54,302 bases of DNA from an uncultured Alsobacter sp. (lineage in GTDB: Bacteria; Pseudomonadota; Alphaproteobacteria; Rhizobiales; Beijerinckiaceae). Under the pieces are notes generated by a model that was not told the origin of the DNA, did no database searches, and saw only the letters and a program-made list of their open reading frames with translations. Below, one piece after another: positions 16,905-25,504 of this stretch (the first letter of the stretch is position 1; every line of letters begins with the position of its first letter). Made by a program: the position numbers and the translations under genes. The stretch covers positions 1 to 54,302 of the forward strand of contig NZ_CAMFHB010000041.1 of the NCBI RefSeq assembly GCF_945952055.1. The letters run 5' to 3'.

Positions 16905-18395
16905 TTAGTTGCTGGCCGGGAGGCGGGACACGAGGCTCATGCCGATGTCCATGCCTTCCAGCTGGAAGTGCGGGCGCAGGTAGAACCGGGCCGAGTAGTA
17001 GCCGGGGTTCTCCGGGTTCTCGAAGACGTCCACGCGGGCGTCGGCGAGAGGCTTGCGGGCCTTCTGCAACTCCGACGACGTGGCCGGATTGGGGTCCACG
17101 TACTGGTTGATCCAAGACTGCAACCAGATCGTGAGCTCCTCCTTCTCCTTCGTGGCGCCGATCTTGTCGCGAACCATGCACTTCAAGTAGTGCGCGAAGC
17201 GCGAGACCGCGAACATGTAGGGAAGGCGCGACTTCAGCTTGTCGGAGGCGGTGGCCTCCTCCTTGTCGTAGATCCGCGGCTTGTACACGGACTGGGCGCC
17301 GATGAAGGCCGCCTTGTCGGTGTTCTTGCGGTGGATCAGGGGGACCAGTCCGGACGCGGCGAGCTCGGCCTCACGACGGTCCGTGATCGAGATCTCGGTG
17401 GGGCACTTGAGGTCCACGCCGCCATCGTCGGTGGGGAAGGTGTAGGCCGGAAGGTTCACCACCTCGCCGCCCGACTGGACGCCGCGGATGCGGGTGCACC
17501 AGCCGTTTTCCTTGAAGGCGCGGTTGACGTTCGTGGCCATGCCGTAGGCTGCGTTGATCCAGCCGTACTTCTCGCCCTTGTGGCCGTCCGTCTCCTCCTC
17601 GAAGGCGAACTCCTCGACCGGCTCGGTCTTGGCGCCGAAGGGCAGACGGGCGAGCATGCGCGGCATGCACAGGCCGAGATAGGCGGCGTCGTCCGTGTCG
17701 CGCAACGACTTCCACGCCGCGTATTCGGGCGTGTCGAACAGCTTGCTGAGATCCCGCGGGTTCATCAGCTCTGTCCAGGAGTCCATGCCCATGAGCACGG
17801 GGTCGGCGCCGGCGAACAGCGGGGCGTGGGCTGAGGCCGCGATCTTGCACAGGTCGCGCATCAGCTGCACGTCGGTCGGCATATGCGAGAAGTAGTAGTC
17901 GCAGATGAGGGCGCCGAAGGGCTCGCCGCCGAGCGTGCCGAACTCCTGCTCGTACACGCGCTTGAACAGCGGGCTCTGGTCCCAGCGTGCTCCCGGATAC
18001 ATCTTCAGGTTCCGGTAGAGCTCGTTCTTGCCCATGTTCATGAAACGGATCTTGAGATTGGCATCCGTTTCCGAGTTGAACACCAGGTAGTGAAGCCCGC
18101 GCCAGGCGCTTTCGATCTGCTGAAATTCCGGCGCGTGCATGATGGCGTTCATCTGCGCCGACAGCTTCTTGTCGATCTCCGCGATCATGGCCTCGATGGT
18201 GTCGAGGACGTCGCCCTTGACGAGGGTCGAGTCGGAGAGCGCCTGCGTGACGAGCGTGTTGACGGCGCTCTCGACTTCCGAGGCCGCCCGCTCGCTGCGG
18301 GGCTTGAAGCTCTGCTTGAGGAGGGACGAGAACTCGTCCGCATCCGTGGTGGCCGCCGCTCCGGCCGAGCCTTGCCGTTCCAGATCCGCTGACAT
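16905..18395 (-). CDS. tssC: T6SS contractile sheath large subunit TssC
   Basis: A 496-aa sheath protein that pairs with TssB. Diagnostic stretches include IESAWRGLHYLVFNSETD, FGALICDYYFSH and FYLRPHFQLEGMDIGMSLVS at the C-terminus. The length is usual for TssC. The start has AGAGG upstream, 15 bp after tssB. Confidence 0.97.
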   Translation of the reverse strand: MSADLERQGSAGAAATTDADEFSSLLKQSFKPRSERAASEVESAVNTLVTQALSDSTLVKGDVLDTIEAMIAEIDKKLSAQMNAIMHAPEFQQIESAWRGLHYLVFNSETDANLKIRFMNMGKNELYRNLKMYPGARWDQSPLFKRVYEQEFGTLGGEPFGALICDYYFSHMPTDVQLMRDLCKIAASAHAPLFAGADPVLMGMDSWTELMNPRDLSKLFDTPEYAAWKSLRDTDDAAYLGLCMPRMLARLPFGAKTEPVEEFAFEEETDGHKGEKYGWINAAYGMATNVNRAFKENGWCTRIRGVQSGGEVVNLPAYTFPTDDGGVDLKCPTEISITDRREAELAASGLVPLIHRKNTDKAAFIGAQSVYKPRIYDKEEATASDKLKSRLPYMFAVSRFAHYLKCMVRDKIGATKEKEELTIWLQSWINQYVDPNPATSSELQKARKPLADARVDVFENPENPGYYSARFYLRPHFQLEGMDIGMSLVSRLPASN

Positions 18396-18410
18396 TGTTG
18401 CCTCTTTAAA

Positions 18411-18944
18411 TCAGGACTTGTTGTCGTCGCCGGGGGCCTTCTGCTCGGCTTTCGCCTTCAGGGCCGCCATGAGGTCGGGATCGCTCAGGAGCTTCTTGAT
18501 CTGGTCTTCGGCGGCGACCTTGCCGTCCATGTAGCGCAGCAGGTTGGCGAGCTGCTCGCGCGCCTCCAGGAGCTTGGCCACGGCCGGAACCTGCCGTGCG
18601 ACCTTCGCGGGACCGAAATCCTCGAACTTGTTGAACCGGAGGTTCACCGAGAGCTTCTCGCCGGTGTCCTCACCCGACATCTTGTTCTCGACCTTGAACG
18701 AGACGCCCGGCTGGATCGCGCCCATGCGGCTGTCGAAGTTGTCCATGTCGATGTCGAGGAAGGCCCGATCCGCCACGTCCGCCTTCTCGACGCCGGGGGC
18801 ATTGCCCGACAGGTCGGCGAGCACGCCCATGACGAAGGGCAGCTCGATCTGGCGCTCGGCGTCATACGGATCTTCGTAGGTGATGTGGACGCGAGGCTTG
18901 CGATTTCGACCGATGAAGGCCTGCCCGCTGCTGGAAGAAGCCAT
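18411..18944 (-). CDS. tssB: T6SS contractile sheath small subunit TssB
   Basis: A 177-aa sheath protein. The N-terminal GRNRKPRVHITYEDPYDAE, the ELPFVMGVLADLSG core and the C-terminal helix around LLRYMDGKVAAEDQI match the family. It has a near-ideal ribosome site (AAGGAGGG). A 117-bp gap separates it from tssA, so it may have its own promoter. Confidence 0.96.
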   Translation of the reverse strand: MASSSSGQAFIGRNRKPRVHITYEDPYDAERQIELPFVMGVLADLSGNAPGVEKADVADRAFLDIDMDNFDSRMGAIQPGVSFKVENKMSGEDTGEKLSVNLRFNKFEDFGPAKVARQVPAVAKLLEAREQLANLLRYMDGKVAAEDQIKKLLSDPDLMAALKAKAEQKAPGDDNKS

Positions 18945-19061
18945 TTTGCTTTCCCTCCTTAACGACGAGACCGTTCTGTGAAGACGATCTGTTCGGTGGT
19001 TTGAGTGAAGGTTCAGAACCGCCCCAAGTCAATCGGGCGGGAATTCACGATGTGCGAAAAG

Positions 19062-20579
19062 TCACTCCGAGCTTTCGGGACGCAGCAAGGTTGCTGGGAT
19101 TATGTCCTTTAAAATGCTCAAGAAATCCTTATTGGTCAGGTCACGGACGCGGCCCAGCAGCACGGGAATCGGGCTGGATGGTTCAGCTTGACGGTAGAAC
19201 GCCTCAACATCTGCAAGTAATGCGAGTGCATCCTGGCGCGAAACCGCCACGAACGCGAGCGGAGCCACGGGAACCGGCGCCGCGTGGACCGGCATGGCAG
19301 CGGGCTCGGCCGCCTCCTCGCCGCCCTCCTGCGACGGGGTCTCGGCGCCTGCTTCTTCTTCAGGTTGCGCTTCGGACGACCACGACTCGTCCGACGATTC
19401 TTCCGATGCTTCGGGCTGTTCGTAGGATGAACCGGACTGGTCGTACGACTCGTCCGACTGCTCGTACGACGTGTCCGGCGAGGCGCCGAAGGGAGCCAGC
19501 CGCTCGAGCGGGATGACGAGCCTCTCGGACGTCCCGATCACGAAGACCGCCTGCTCCGCGAAGTTGGGCTCGAGCGCGCGCAGGACGTCGATGAACGACT
19601 TGCCGATGAGGTCCCGGGCCTGGCGCACGATCAGCAGCGACGGGTTCGACGGCTCGCTGGTGGCCAGGTAGCTCTCCACCGCGCCGAGCGCGGCCGCCGC
19701 ATGGGCGTGCGTCTTGACCCGGCCCCGCAGTCGCGGCGCGGCCGAAGACCCCGCCTCCGCTCCGTCCTCGCTCTCGGCGCCGCCGGCGGCACCGCCCGTC
19801 TCGACCGCGGCCGAGGGCTCGAGCCGCCCGAGGAATCCGTCGATGTAGCCGATGATTTCTGCGAGCAGGGCCAGGAGCTTGTCGAGCGGAACCCAGTTCT
19901 CGGCCGCCTTGTCGCGGGTGATGGAGGCGATCGCCTTGGCCGAGGCCTGGATGTCGGCGAAGATGACGCGGCGTGTCCTGAGTTCGTCGGGGCTGACCTC
20001 GAGCATCGCCCTCTCGACGACGCCCGGCTCCAGGACCGTCTCGGCGATTTCCTCTTTCTTCTCGTTCTGGCCGATGAACGGAGCCGCCTTGCCCTGGGAC
20101 AGCTGGACCGTTCGATAGAGGATCTGGCCGACGCGCTTGTTCACGATGATCGGGACATGCGTCAGCGGAAGCAAAACCGTCGGCGCATCGTCCAGCGCCT
20201 GGAGCGCGATCATCCTGAACAGGTAGTCGCCGGACTCGGCCCGCGGATGAACCTCGTCCCACCGCTCGCGAAGCAGGGCGGCCGATGCCGCCAGCGAGGC
20301 CCTGAAGCCCTCGACGTCCTTGTTGAGGATCTGCAGCCTCGCGAGGATCGAAAGCAGTCGCAGGTCCCGTGTCCGGGCCAGGAGGCCCGAGATCACGTCG
20401 TATTCGTTCTGGAACGCGATCTTGGAGCGATCGAACAGAAAATAGGACGTGGGAAGCTGCGACTCGATCCGCGCGACGAAGTTCACGAACTCCGGATCGC
20501 CCTCGAAATCGAGGTCCGGCCCCGTCGGCAGATCGCCGTCGATGGGCTGGACCAGCGAGGAAAGATCGATCAAGGCCAT
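19062..20579 (-). CDS. tssA: T6SS protein TssA (ImpA N-terminal domain), with a duplicated C-terminal motif
   Basis: A 505-aa TssA-type protein that would help start or cap sheath assembly. The N-terminal ImpA domain spans about residues 5-165 (VQPIDGDLPTGPDL). A C-terminal TssA-like motif occurs twice: residues 301-338 (SYLATSEPSNPSLLIVRQ) and 458-495 (AFYRQAEPSSPIPVLLGR). The copies are separated by an acidic, Ser/Tyr/Gln-rich linker (about 367-440) with repeats such as SYEQSDESYDQSGSSYEQ. It is the first gene of the minus-strand arm and is divergent from the TPR-methyltransferase gene. Confidence 0.9.
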   Translation of the reverse strand: MALIDLSSLVQPIDGDLPTGPDLDFEGDPEFVNFVARIESQLPTSYFLFDRSKIAFQNEYDVISGLLARTRDLRLLSILARLQILNKDVEGFRASLAASAALLRERWDEVHPRAESGDYLFRMIALQALDDAPTVLLPLTHVPIIVNKRVGQILYRTVQLSQGKAAPFIGQNEKKEEIAETVLEPGVVERAMLEVSPDELRTRRVIFADIQASAKAIASITRDKAAENWVPLDKLLALLAEIIGYIDGFLGRLEPSAAVETGGAAGGAESEDGAEAGSSAAPRLRGRVKTHAHAAAALGAVESYLATSEPSNPSLLIVRQARDLIGKSFIDVLRALEPNFAEQAVFVIGTSERLVIPLERLAPFGASPDTSYEQSDESYDQSGSSYEQPEASEESSDESWSSEAQPEEEAGAETPSQEGGEEAAEPAAMPVHAAPVPVAPLAFVAVSRQDALALLADVEAFYRQAEPSSPIPVLLGRVRDLTNKDFLSILKDIIPATLLRPESSE

Positions 20580-20737
20580 GTCTCAATCCTCGCAGGTCGG
20601 CGGCGGCTCGCGCGCCGGCCATGCGATCGCGGGAATCGCATCCGCTTCGTCCTTACAATGCCAATGTTGCAGAAACCTTGCGCGGCCGATCATTACCGTC
20701 CTAGCCTCCACGCGAATTTTTGATCCGGGGCAGAACA

Positions 20738-22060
20738 ATGACGGATGACAGCGCCGACACCCGCCGCGAGGTCACGTTCGAACAGGCCCTCAAGATTGTC
20801 CAGGCCGCCGTTCGCGAAGGAGCCTTCGCCGAAGCGGAAGAGATCTTGGCATCTATGCTGGAAGTTGCACCTGATCATCCGGACGCGCTGCATTACTGGG
20901 GGCTCAGCCAGTTTCTGCAGGGACACGTCGACAAGGCGATCGAGCTCCTCGACCGCGCCCTGGCGATCATGCCGGACCACCCGGACCTGTGGAACAACAT
21001 CGGCAACGTCCGCAAGCAGACGATGGACTTCGAAGGCGCGGCGAAAGCCTACAGGCGGGCCGTCGAGCTCGCGCCGCAGTCCGTCTACTTCAAGAACAAC
21101 CTGATCTCGGCCCTGCGGCTCACCGAGCGCTACGAGGAGGCCTGCGCGCTGGCCGAAGAGGCGCTGGCGCTGGCGCCCGACGACATCAACATCCTCAACA
21201 ACGCCAGCAATCTTTTCGTGGAGGTCGGTAACGTCAAGCGGGCCGGCGAATGCCTCGGCCGCATCCTGTCGCACAAGACTCCCACCCCCAAGATCCTCGA
21301 GATGCAGGTGACCTGCTTCACCTGGGCCGGGAACCTGGACCAGGCGGCGCTCGCGGTCCGCAAACTGGTCGAAATCGATCCGGCGAATGCGACCGCGCGG
21401 CACCGCCTCGCCGCCCTCTCGGGAGAAGACGTCCCGGCACGGGCCTCCGACGACTACATCAAGCAGGTCTTCGACGACTTCTCCGTCAGGTTCGATTCCA
21501 ACCTCAAGCGGCTGTCCTACCAGGCGCCCGAACTCGTCGCCGCCTCGCTGGGCCGCGGCGCGGGCGAACCCGGGGGCGACCTCGTCGTCCTCGACGCGGG
21601 CTGCGGGACGGGCCTGTGCGGGCCGCTGGTGCGCCCCTACGCCCGCCACCTCACCGGGATGGACCTGTCTGCCGGCATGCTGGTGAAGGCCAGGGAGCGC
21701 GGGGTCTACGACGCCCTGGAGCAGGCCGAGCTGACCGCCTACATGGCGGCCCGCGACAGCGCCTACGACGCGATCGTGTGTGCCGACACGTTCTGCTACT
21801 TCGGCGACCTCGCCCCCGCGATGGCGGCGGCCCGGGGCGCGCTGCGCCACGGCGGGCTCTTCGTCTTCACCGTCGAGGAAAACGTGGACACGGCCGAGCC
21901 GCACCGCATCCAGCAGCACGGGCGCTATTGCCACACGGAAGACTACGTCCGGGCGACCTGCGCCGCGGCAGGCCTCACGGTTGCAGCCATCGACCGCGAC
22001 ACGCTGCGCACCGAGGCCACCAAGCCCGTGCCGGGCCTGATCGTCAGGACGGCCCGCTGA
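20738..22060 (+). CDS. TPR-repeat protein with C-terminal SAM-dependent methyltransferase domain
   Basis: A 440-aa cytoplasmic protein. Residues about 13-225 form TPR repeats (ALHYWGLSQFLQGHVDKAIE and DLWNNIGNVRKQ). Residues about 245-440 are a class I methyltransferase with motif I VLDAGCGTG (284-292) and the later TGMDLSAGML. The ATG is preceded by CCGGGGC; a TTG 18 nt upstream is less likely. The substrate is unknown. The gene shares a 158-bp divergent region with tssA and lies upstream of vgrG, so it may act on a T6SS component. That role is inference from position. Confidence 0.85.
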   Translation: MTDDSADTRREVTFEQALKIVQAAVREGAFAEAEEILASMLEVAPDHPDALHYWGLSQFLQGHVDKAIELLDRALAIMPDHPDLWNNIGNVRKQTMDFEGAAKAYRRAVELAPQSVYFKNNLISALRLTERYEEACALAEEALALAPDDINILNNASNLFVEVGNVKRAGECLGRILSHKTPTPKILEMQVTCFTWAGNLDQAALAVRKLVEIDPANATARHRLAALSGEDVPARASDDYIKQVFDDFSVRFDSNLKRLSYQAPELVAASLGRGAGEPGGDLVVLDAGCGTGLCGPLVRPYARHLTGMDLSAGMLVKARERGVYDALEQAELTAYMAARDSAYDAIVCADTFCYFGDLAPAMAAARGALRHGGLFVFTVEENVDTAEPHRIQQHGRYCHTEDYVRATCAAAGLTVAAIDRDTLRTEATKPVPGLIVRTAR

Positions 22061-22073
22061 GCCGCCCATGCGT

Positions 22074-22093
22074 CATGTGCGATAGCGCACATG
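22074..22093. promoter_or_regulatory. Palindromic operator candidate, site C
   Basis: CATGTGCG-ATAG-CGCACATG has perfect 8-bp arms and is the best copy of the motif. It lies just after the methyltransferase stop codon and about 117 bp upstream of vgrG. Confidence 0.68.
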
Positions 22094-22200
22094 GCCCGGG
22101 GTGACGACGGGTCAGTCTCATGTTGCCAATTCGTCCACTTTCGATGCTGCACACTCGCAGCCCTTGATGACTTCAAGCCTTCAGCCAGGGAAGACGCCTC

Positions 22201-24048
22201 ATGGCCAAGCCCACTCAAGACTACAGGGTCGCAAAGCTCGAGACCCCCTTGGGGAAGGACGAGTTGCTGCTGTCGCAGTTCAAGGTCAACGAGGCGCTCG
22301 GCGAACCCTTCGAGATCGTCCTGGACTGCGTCAGCGAGAACAAGTGGCTGGACTTCACGCCGGCGCTGGGCCTGAACTGCTCGCTCACGTTCAAGAGCTT
22401 CGAGAAGACCCGGCACTTCAACGGGGTCCTGGTGGAGGCCACCGCCATGGGGCCCTACGAGGACTTCTTCCGCTACGTCGTGGTGCTGCGGCCGTGGTTC
22501 TGGCTGCTGACCAAGCGGACGACCAGCCGCATCTTCTCCACCATGAAGGTCCAGGACATCATCAAGGAGGTGTTCCAGAAGGCCGGCCAGTCGGACTTCG
22601 AGGACAAGCTCCAGAAGGATTACCCGAAGCTCGAATACTGCGTGCAGTACCGGGAATCCGATTTCGACTTCGTCAGCCGCCTGATGGAGCTGCACGGCAT
22701 CTACTACTACTTCAAGCACACGGATTCGAAGCACATCATGGTGCTGGCCGACGACAAGGGCAGCCACGAGGCGACCCCCATCGGCACGATCGAGTTCCAC
22801 CCGGACCGCGGCGCCGTCTACCACAAGAAGCAGTATCTGAGCGACTGGCAGGGCCAGCGCCGCTTCCATACCGGCAAGGTCTCGCTCAACGAATACAATC
22901 CGCTCAAGGCCTCGGCGTCGATGAAGGCCGACCAGCCGGGATCGGCCTCCTTCGCGCACAGCGACTACGAGCATTACGAGTATCCAGGCCAGTATGACGA
23001 ACGCGGCGACGGCCAGAGCTATGCCAAGGTGCGCATGGAAATGCTGGCCGCCCAGGACGGCCGGCGGACGGCCGCGGGCGACGCCGTCACGCTGATGGCC
23101 GGCGAGACGGTCAAGGTCGACAAGCACTACGTGTCGGGCCAGAACACCGAATACCTGATCCTGCGCTCGAGCCACTCCTTCGTCTCGGAACTGTTCCGCT
23201 CCAATGCCGGGTCCCGCGCGGGGCGCGACGTGCACAGCGAGTTCGAGTTCCTGGAGACGAAGACGCCCTTCCGCAGCCCGTTCCGGACCCCCAAGCCCCG
23301 CATCTTCGGTGTGCAGACGGCCAAGGTGGTCGGCAAGGACGGCGAGGAGATCGACGTCGACGAGCACGGCCGGATCCTGCTCGAGTTCTACTGGGAGCGG
23401 GACAAGAAGCCGTCGCGCCGCGTGCGGGTGGCCCATGTCTTCGCCGGCAAGAACTGGGGTGGCATCCACACGCCGCGCATCGGCATGGAGGCCGTCGTCG
23501 AGTTCCTGGAAGGCGACCCCGACCGCCCGCTGGTCACCGGCACCGTCTACAACAGCGACAACAAGCATCCCTACCCGCTGCCCGCCGAGAAGACGAAGTC
23601 CGGCCTGAAGACCAACTCCAGCAAGGGCGGAGGCGGTTTCAACGAATTCCGCTTCGAGGACAAGAAGGACAGCGAGGAGGTCTACTTCCACGCGCAGAAG
23701 GACCTCAACAGCGTCATCCTCCATCAGGAGACGCGGAAGATCGCCGAGAAGTTCGGCAGCGGAACGGCCCGCAAGACCGAGATCGTGAACGGCGACGACG
23801 ACCTGAAGGTCGCCAACGGCAACACCAAGACGGACGTCTCCAAGAACCGGGAGACCACGATCGGCATGGACGACACGCTCAAGGTGGGCAAGAACCAGAC
23901 GATCACCATCGGCATGGACGTGGAGATCAAGGTCGGCAAGTCGATCTCGCTGATCTGCGGCCCCAACAAGATCACGATCGACCCGGGCGGGATCAAGATC
24001 ATCGGCCCGACGATCGCCCTGACGGCGCCGAAGGTCGACATCAACTGA
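22201..24048 (+). CDS. vgrG: T6SS spike protein VgrG (TssI)
   Basis: A 615-aa spike trimer subunit. The gp27-like half spans residues about 10-370 (CVQYRESDFDFVSRLMELHG). The gp5-like OB fold follows (DEHGRILLEFYWERDKKPSR, then KNWGGIHTPRIGMEAVVEFL and GDPDRPLVTGTVYN). The C-terminus is a beta-helical needle (TTIGMDDTLKVGKNQTITIG). There is no extra effector domain, so effectors would be carried as separate cargo. It is transcribed alone, with site C upstream and a terminator downstream. Confidence 0.97.
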   Translation: MAKPTQDYRVAKLETPLGKDELLLSQFKVNEALGEPFEIVLDCVSENKWLDFTPALGLNCSLTFKSFEKTRHFNGVLVEATAMGPYEDFFRYVVVLRPWFWLLTKRTTSRIFSTMKVQDIIKEVFQKAGQSDFEDKLQKDYPKLEYCVQYRESDFDFVSRLMELHGIYYYFKHTDSKHIMVLADDKGSHEATPIGTIEFHPDRGAVYHKKQYLSDWQGQRRFHTGKVSLNEYNPLKASASMKADQPGSASFAHSDYEHYEYPGQYDERGDGQSYAKVRMEMLAAQDGRRTAAGDAVTLMAGETVKVDKHYVSGQNTEYLILRSSHSFVSELFRSNAGSRAGRDVHSEFEFLETKTPFRSPFRTPKPRIFGVQTAKVVGKDGEEIDVDEHGRILLEFYWERDKKPSRRVRVAHVFAGKNWGGIHTPRIGMEAVVEFLEGDPDRPLVTGTVYNSDNKHPYPLPAEKTKSGLKTNSSKGGGGFNEFRFEDKKDSEEVYFHAQKDLNSVILHQETRKIAEKFGSGTARKTEIVNGDDDLKVANGNTKTDVSKNRETTIGMDDTLKVGKNQTITIGMDVEIKVGKSISLICGPNKITIDPGGIKIIGPTIALTAPKVDIN

Positions 24049-24139
24049 GGCCGGTCGGATGTCCCTGAGCCGCCCCCCGTCACGGCAACGGCCCGAGCCC
24101 CGCCAGGCGCTCGCCCGAATGCCATGGGCCCACATGGAA

Positions 24140-24161
24140 AAGCCCGGCGCGAGCCGGGCTT
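24140..24161 (-). terminator. Terminator between convergent vgrG and ompA-like genes
   Basis: A perfect 9-bp stem AAGCCCGGC/GCCGGGCTT with a 4-nt loop. Read on the minus strand it is followed by TTTTCC, which suits the ompA-like gene; on the plus strand the T tract is poor. Confidence 0.7.
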
Positions 24162-24205
24162 CGGTGTCGGGACGATCGCGGGCGCCGGGCGGGCACGCCG
24201 GCGAC

Positions 24206-24787
24206 TCACTGCAGGAGGCGGGTCTCCACGCGGCGGTTGGCGCCGTCGAAGGGATCGTCGGTCTTGGGCTGCGTCTTCCCGTAGCCCTTCGGCGCGAGCC
24301 GCTCGCGGTTGATGCCCTGCTGGGCCAGGAACGACACCACCGACTGAGCCCGCCGCTCCGACAAGGTGAGATTGTAAGTCTCCGGGCCGCGCGCGTCGGT
24401 ATGCCCGTCGATGGCGAAGCGCAGGGTTTCCAGCCGGGGGTCGTTCAGCGCCTTGGCAAACTCGGAAAGGTTGCGCCGCGCCGGCTCGGTCAGCGCATCG
24501 GAGTTCAGGTCGAACGTGACCTCGAGGTCGAACGTGTTGCGCACGGGATCGGCCTGCTTGGCGCAGCCGCCGACGCAGACGGCACGGGTGCCGCCCGGCC
24601 TGGGTGCAAGGAAGAAGTCCAGCACGCTCTGGGCGGAATAGCTGGGCTGGGCCTGCGCCGCGGCCGGCGAGCACACCAAGGAGGACGTCAGGACGCAGAG
24701 CGCTCCACCGGCGATTGTCGCGATCAGCGCCGAGCGAAAGCGATCGGTGTCGAGGATGCGGATCATCGGTTGGTTGGACACTGTCAT
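24206..24787 (-). CDS. OmpA-family peptidoglycan-binding envelope protein
   Basis: A 193-aa exported protein. A hydrophobic segment (IATIAGGALCVLTSSLVCS) acts as signal peptide. The C-terminal OmpA-like domain (about 85-193) has the peptidoglycan-binding pattern DGHTDARGPETYNLTLSERR and GKTQPKTDDPFDGANRRVE. It likely ties the T6SS envelope complex to the cell wall. The start is uncertain: GAGGGAG directly abuts the ATG at 24787 and would suit a GTG 6 nt downstream (24781) better. A TATGAT hexamer at 24806-24811 and palindrome site D lie upstream, shared with the divergent operon. Confidence 0.85.
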   Translation of the reverse strand: MTVSNQPMIRILDTDRFRSALIATIAGGALCVLTSSLVCSPAAAQAQPSYSAQSVLDFFLAPRPGGTRAVCVGGCAKQADPVRNTFDLEVTFDLNSDALTEPARRNLSEFAKALNDPRLETLRFAIDGHTDARGPETYNLTLSERRAQSVVSFLAQQGINRERLAPKGYGKTQPKTDDPFDGANRRVETRLLQ

Positions 24788-24842
24788 CTCCCTCAAAACA
24801 GAGACATCATAGCATCTTGTGCCTCGCGCCGTCAGGATGCGC

Positions 24843-24858
24843 GGTGCGTCGGCGCACG
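24843..24858. promoter_or_regulatory. Palindromic operator candidate, site D
   Basis: GTGCG-TCGG-CGCAC sits almost midway in the divergent gap between the ompA-like gene (about 63 bp from its start) and the DUF6931-like gene that opens the tagH-tssK-tssL-tssM operon (about 66 bp). Confidence 0.6.
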
Positions 24859-24915
24859 TCCCGGACGGCCGGCGCGGGACGATGCGCAGGACAAGCGGCG
24901 GAGCAGGAGCGGGCC

Positions 24916-25485
24916 ATGAGTGCGCCTCACCAACCCAGGATCCGGTTCGCGACCGTCGACGATCTCTATGCGGCGTTTCCCACCGCCGTCGTCGAGATCG
25001 GCGAGCCGGCCGAGCGGCAGCCCTCGCCGGTCTTCGTGGACGCCTGCCTGCGCGCCGAGAAGTGGGACTGCGCCCTCACCTTCCTGGCCTACCTGCTGGG
25101 CAAGCGCGAAGCGGTCTGGTGGGGTTGCACGTGCCTGCGCCAGGTGAAGGTCGACGGCGCGACGGAGGAGGCCTGCCTGCGAGCCGCCGAGGACTGGGTG
25201 CGCAGCCCCGAGGACCAGCGCCGGGTGCACGCGCTCGACATCGGCATGCAGGCTAGCCAGCAGCGCCCCGCGACCTGGATCGCGCTGGCCGCCGGCTGGT
25301 CCAGCGGCAACATGTCCGGCGACGAGCGGTTTCGCATCGCCCCGCCCCCGCAACTGACCGCGCAAGCCGTCCGGGCGGCGATCCTCGGCGCGGGCACGCG
25401 GATTCCCCTGGACCAGCAAGCCGCGCTTTTCAGGAACTGGGCGTCAACGGGTCTGCGCTACGCTCTCGATCCGCAATCCGCCTGA
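24916..25485 (+). CDS. DUF6931-like T6SS-associated protein
   Basis: A 189-aa protein with no signal peptide, probably cytoplasmic. It contains FLAYLLGKREAVWWGCTCLR and TWIALAAGWSSGNMS, a pattern I associate with the DUF6931 family found next to T6SS genes. The family has no known activity. The ATG has AGGAGCGGGCC upstream. It opens the plus-strand operon and lies 19 bp before tagH. Family assignment is moderate. Confidence 0.65.
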   Translation: MSAPHQPRIRFATVDDLYAAFPTAVVEIGEPAERQPSPVFVDACLRAEKWDCALTFLAYLLGKREAVWWGCTCLRQVKVDGATEEACLRAAEDWVRSPEDQRRVHALDIGMQASQQRPATWIALAAGWSSGNMSGDERFRIAPPPQLTAQAVRAAILGAGTRIPLDQQAALFRNWASTGLRYALDPQSA

Positions 25486-25504
25486 CCAACCGAAAATCGA
25501 TCCC

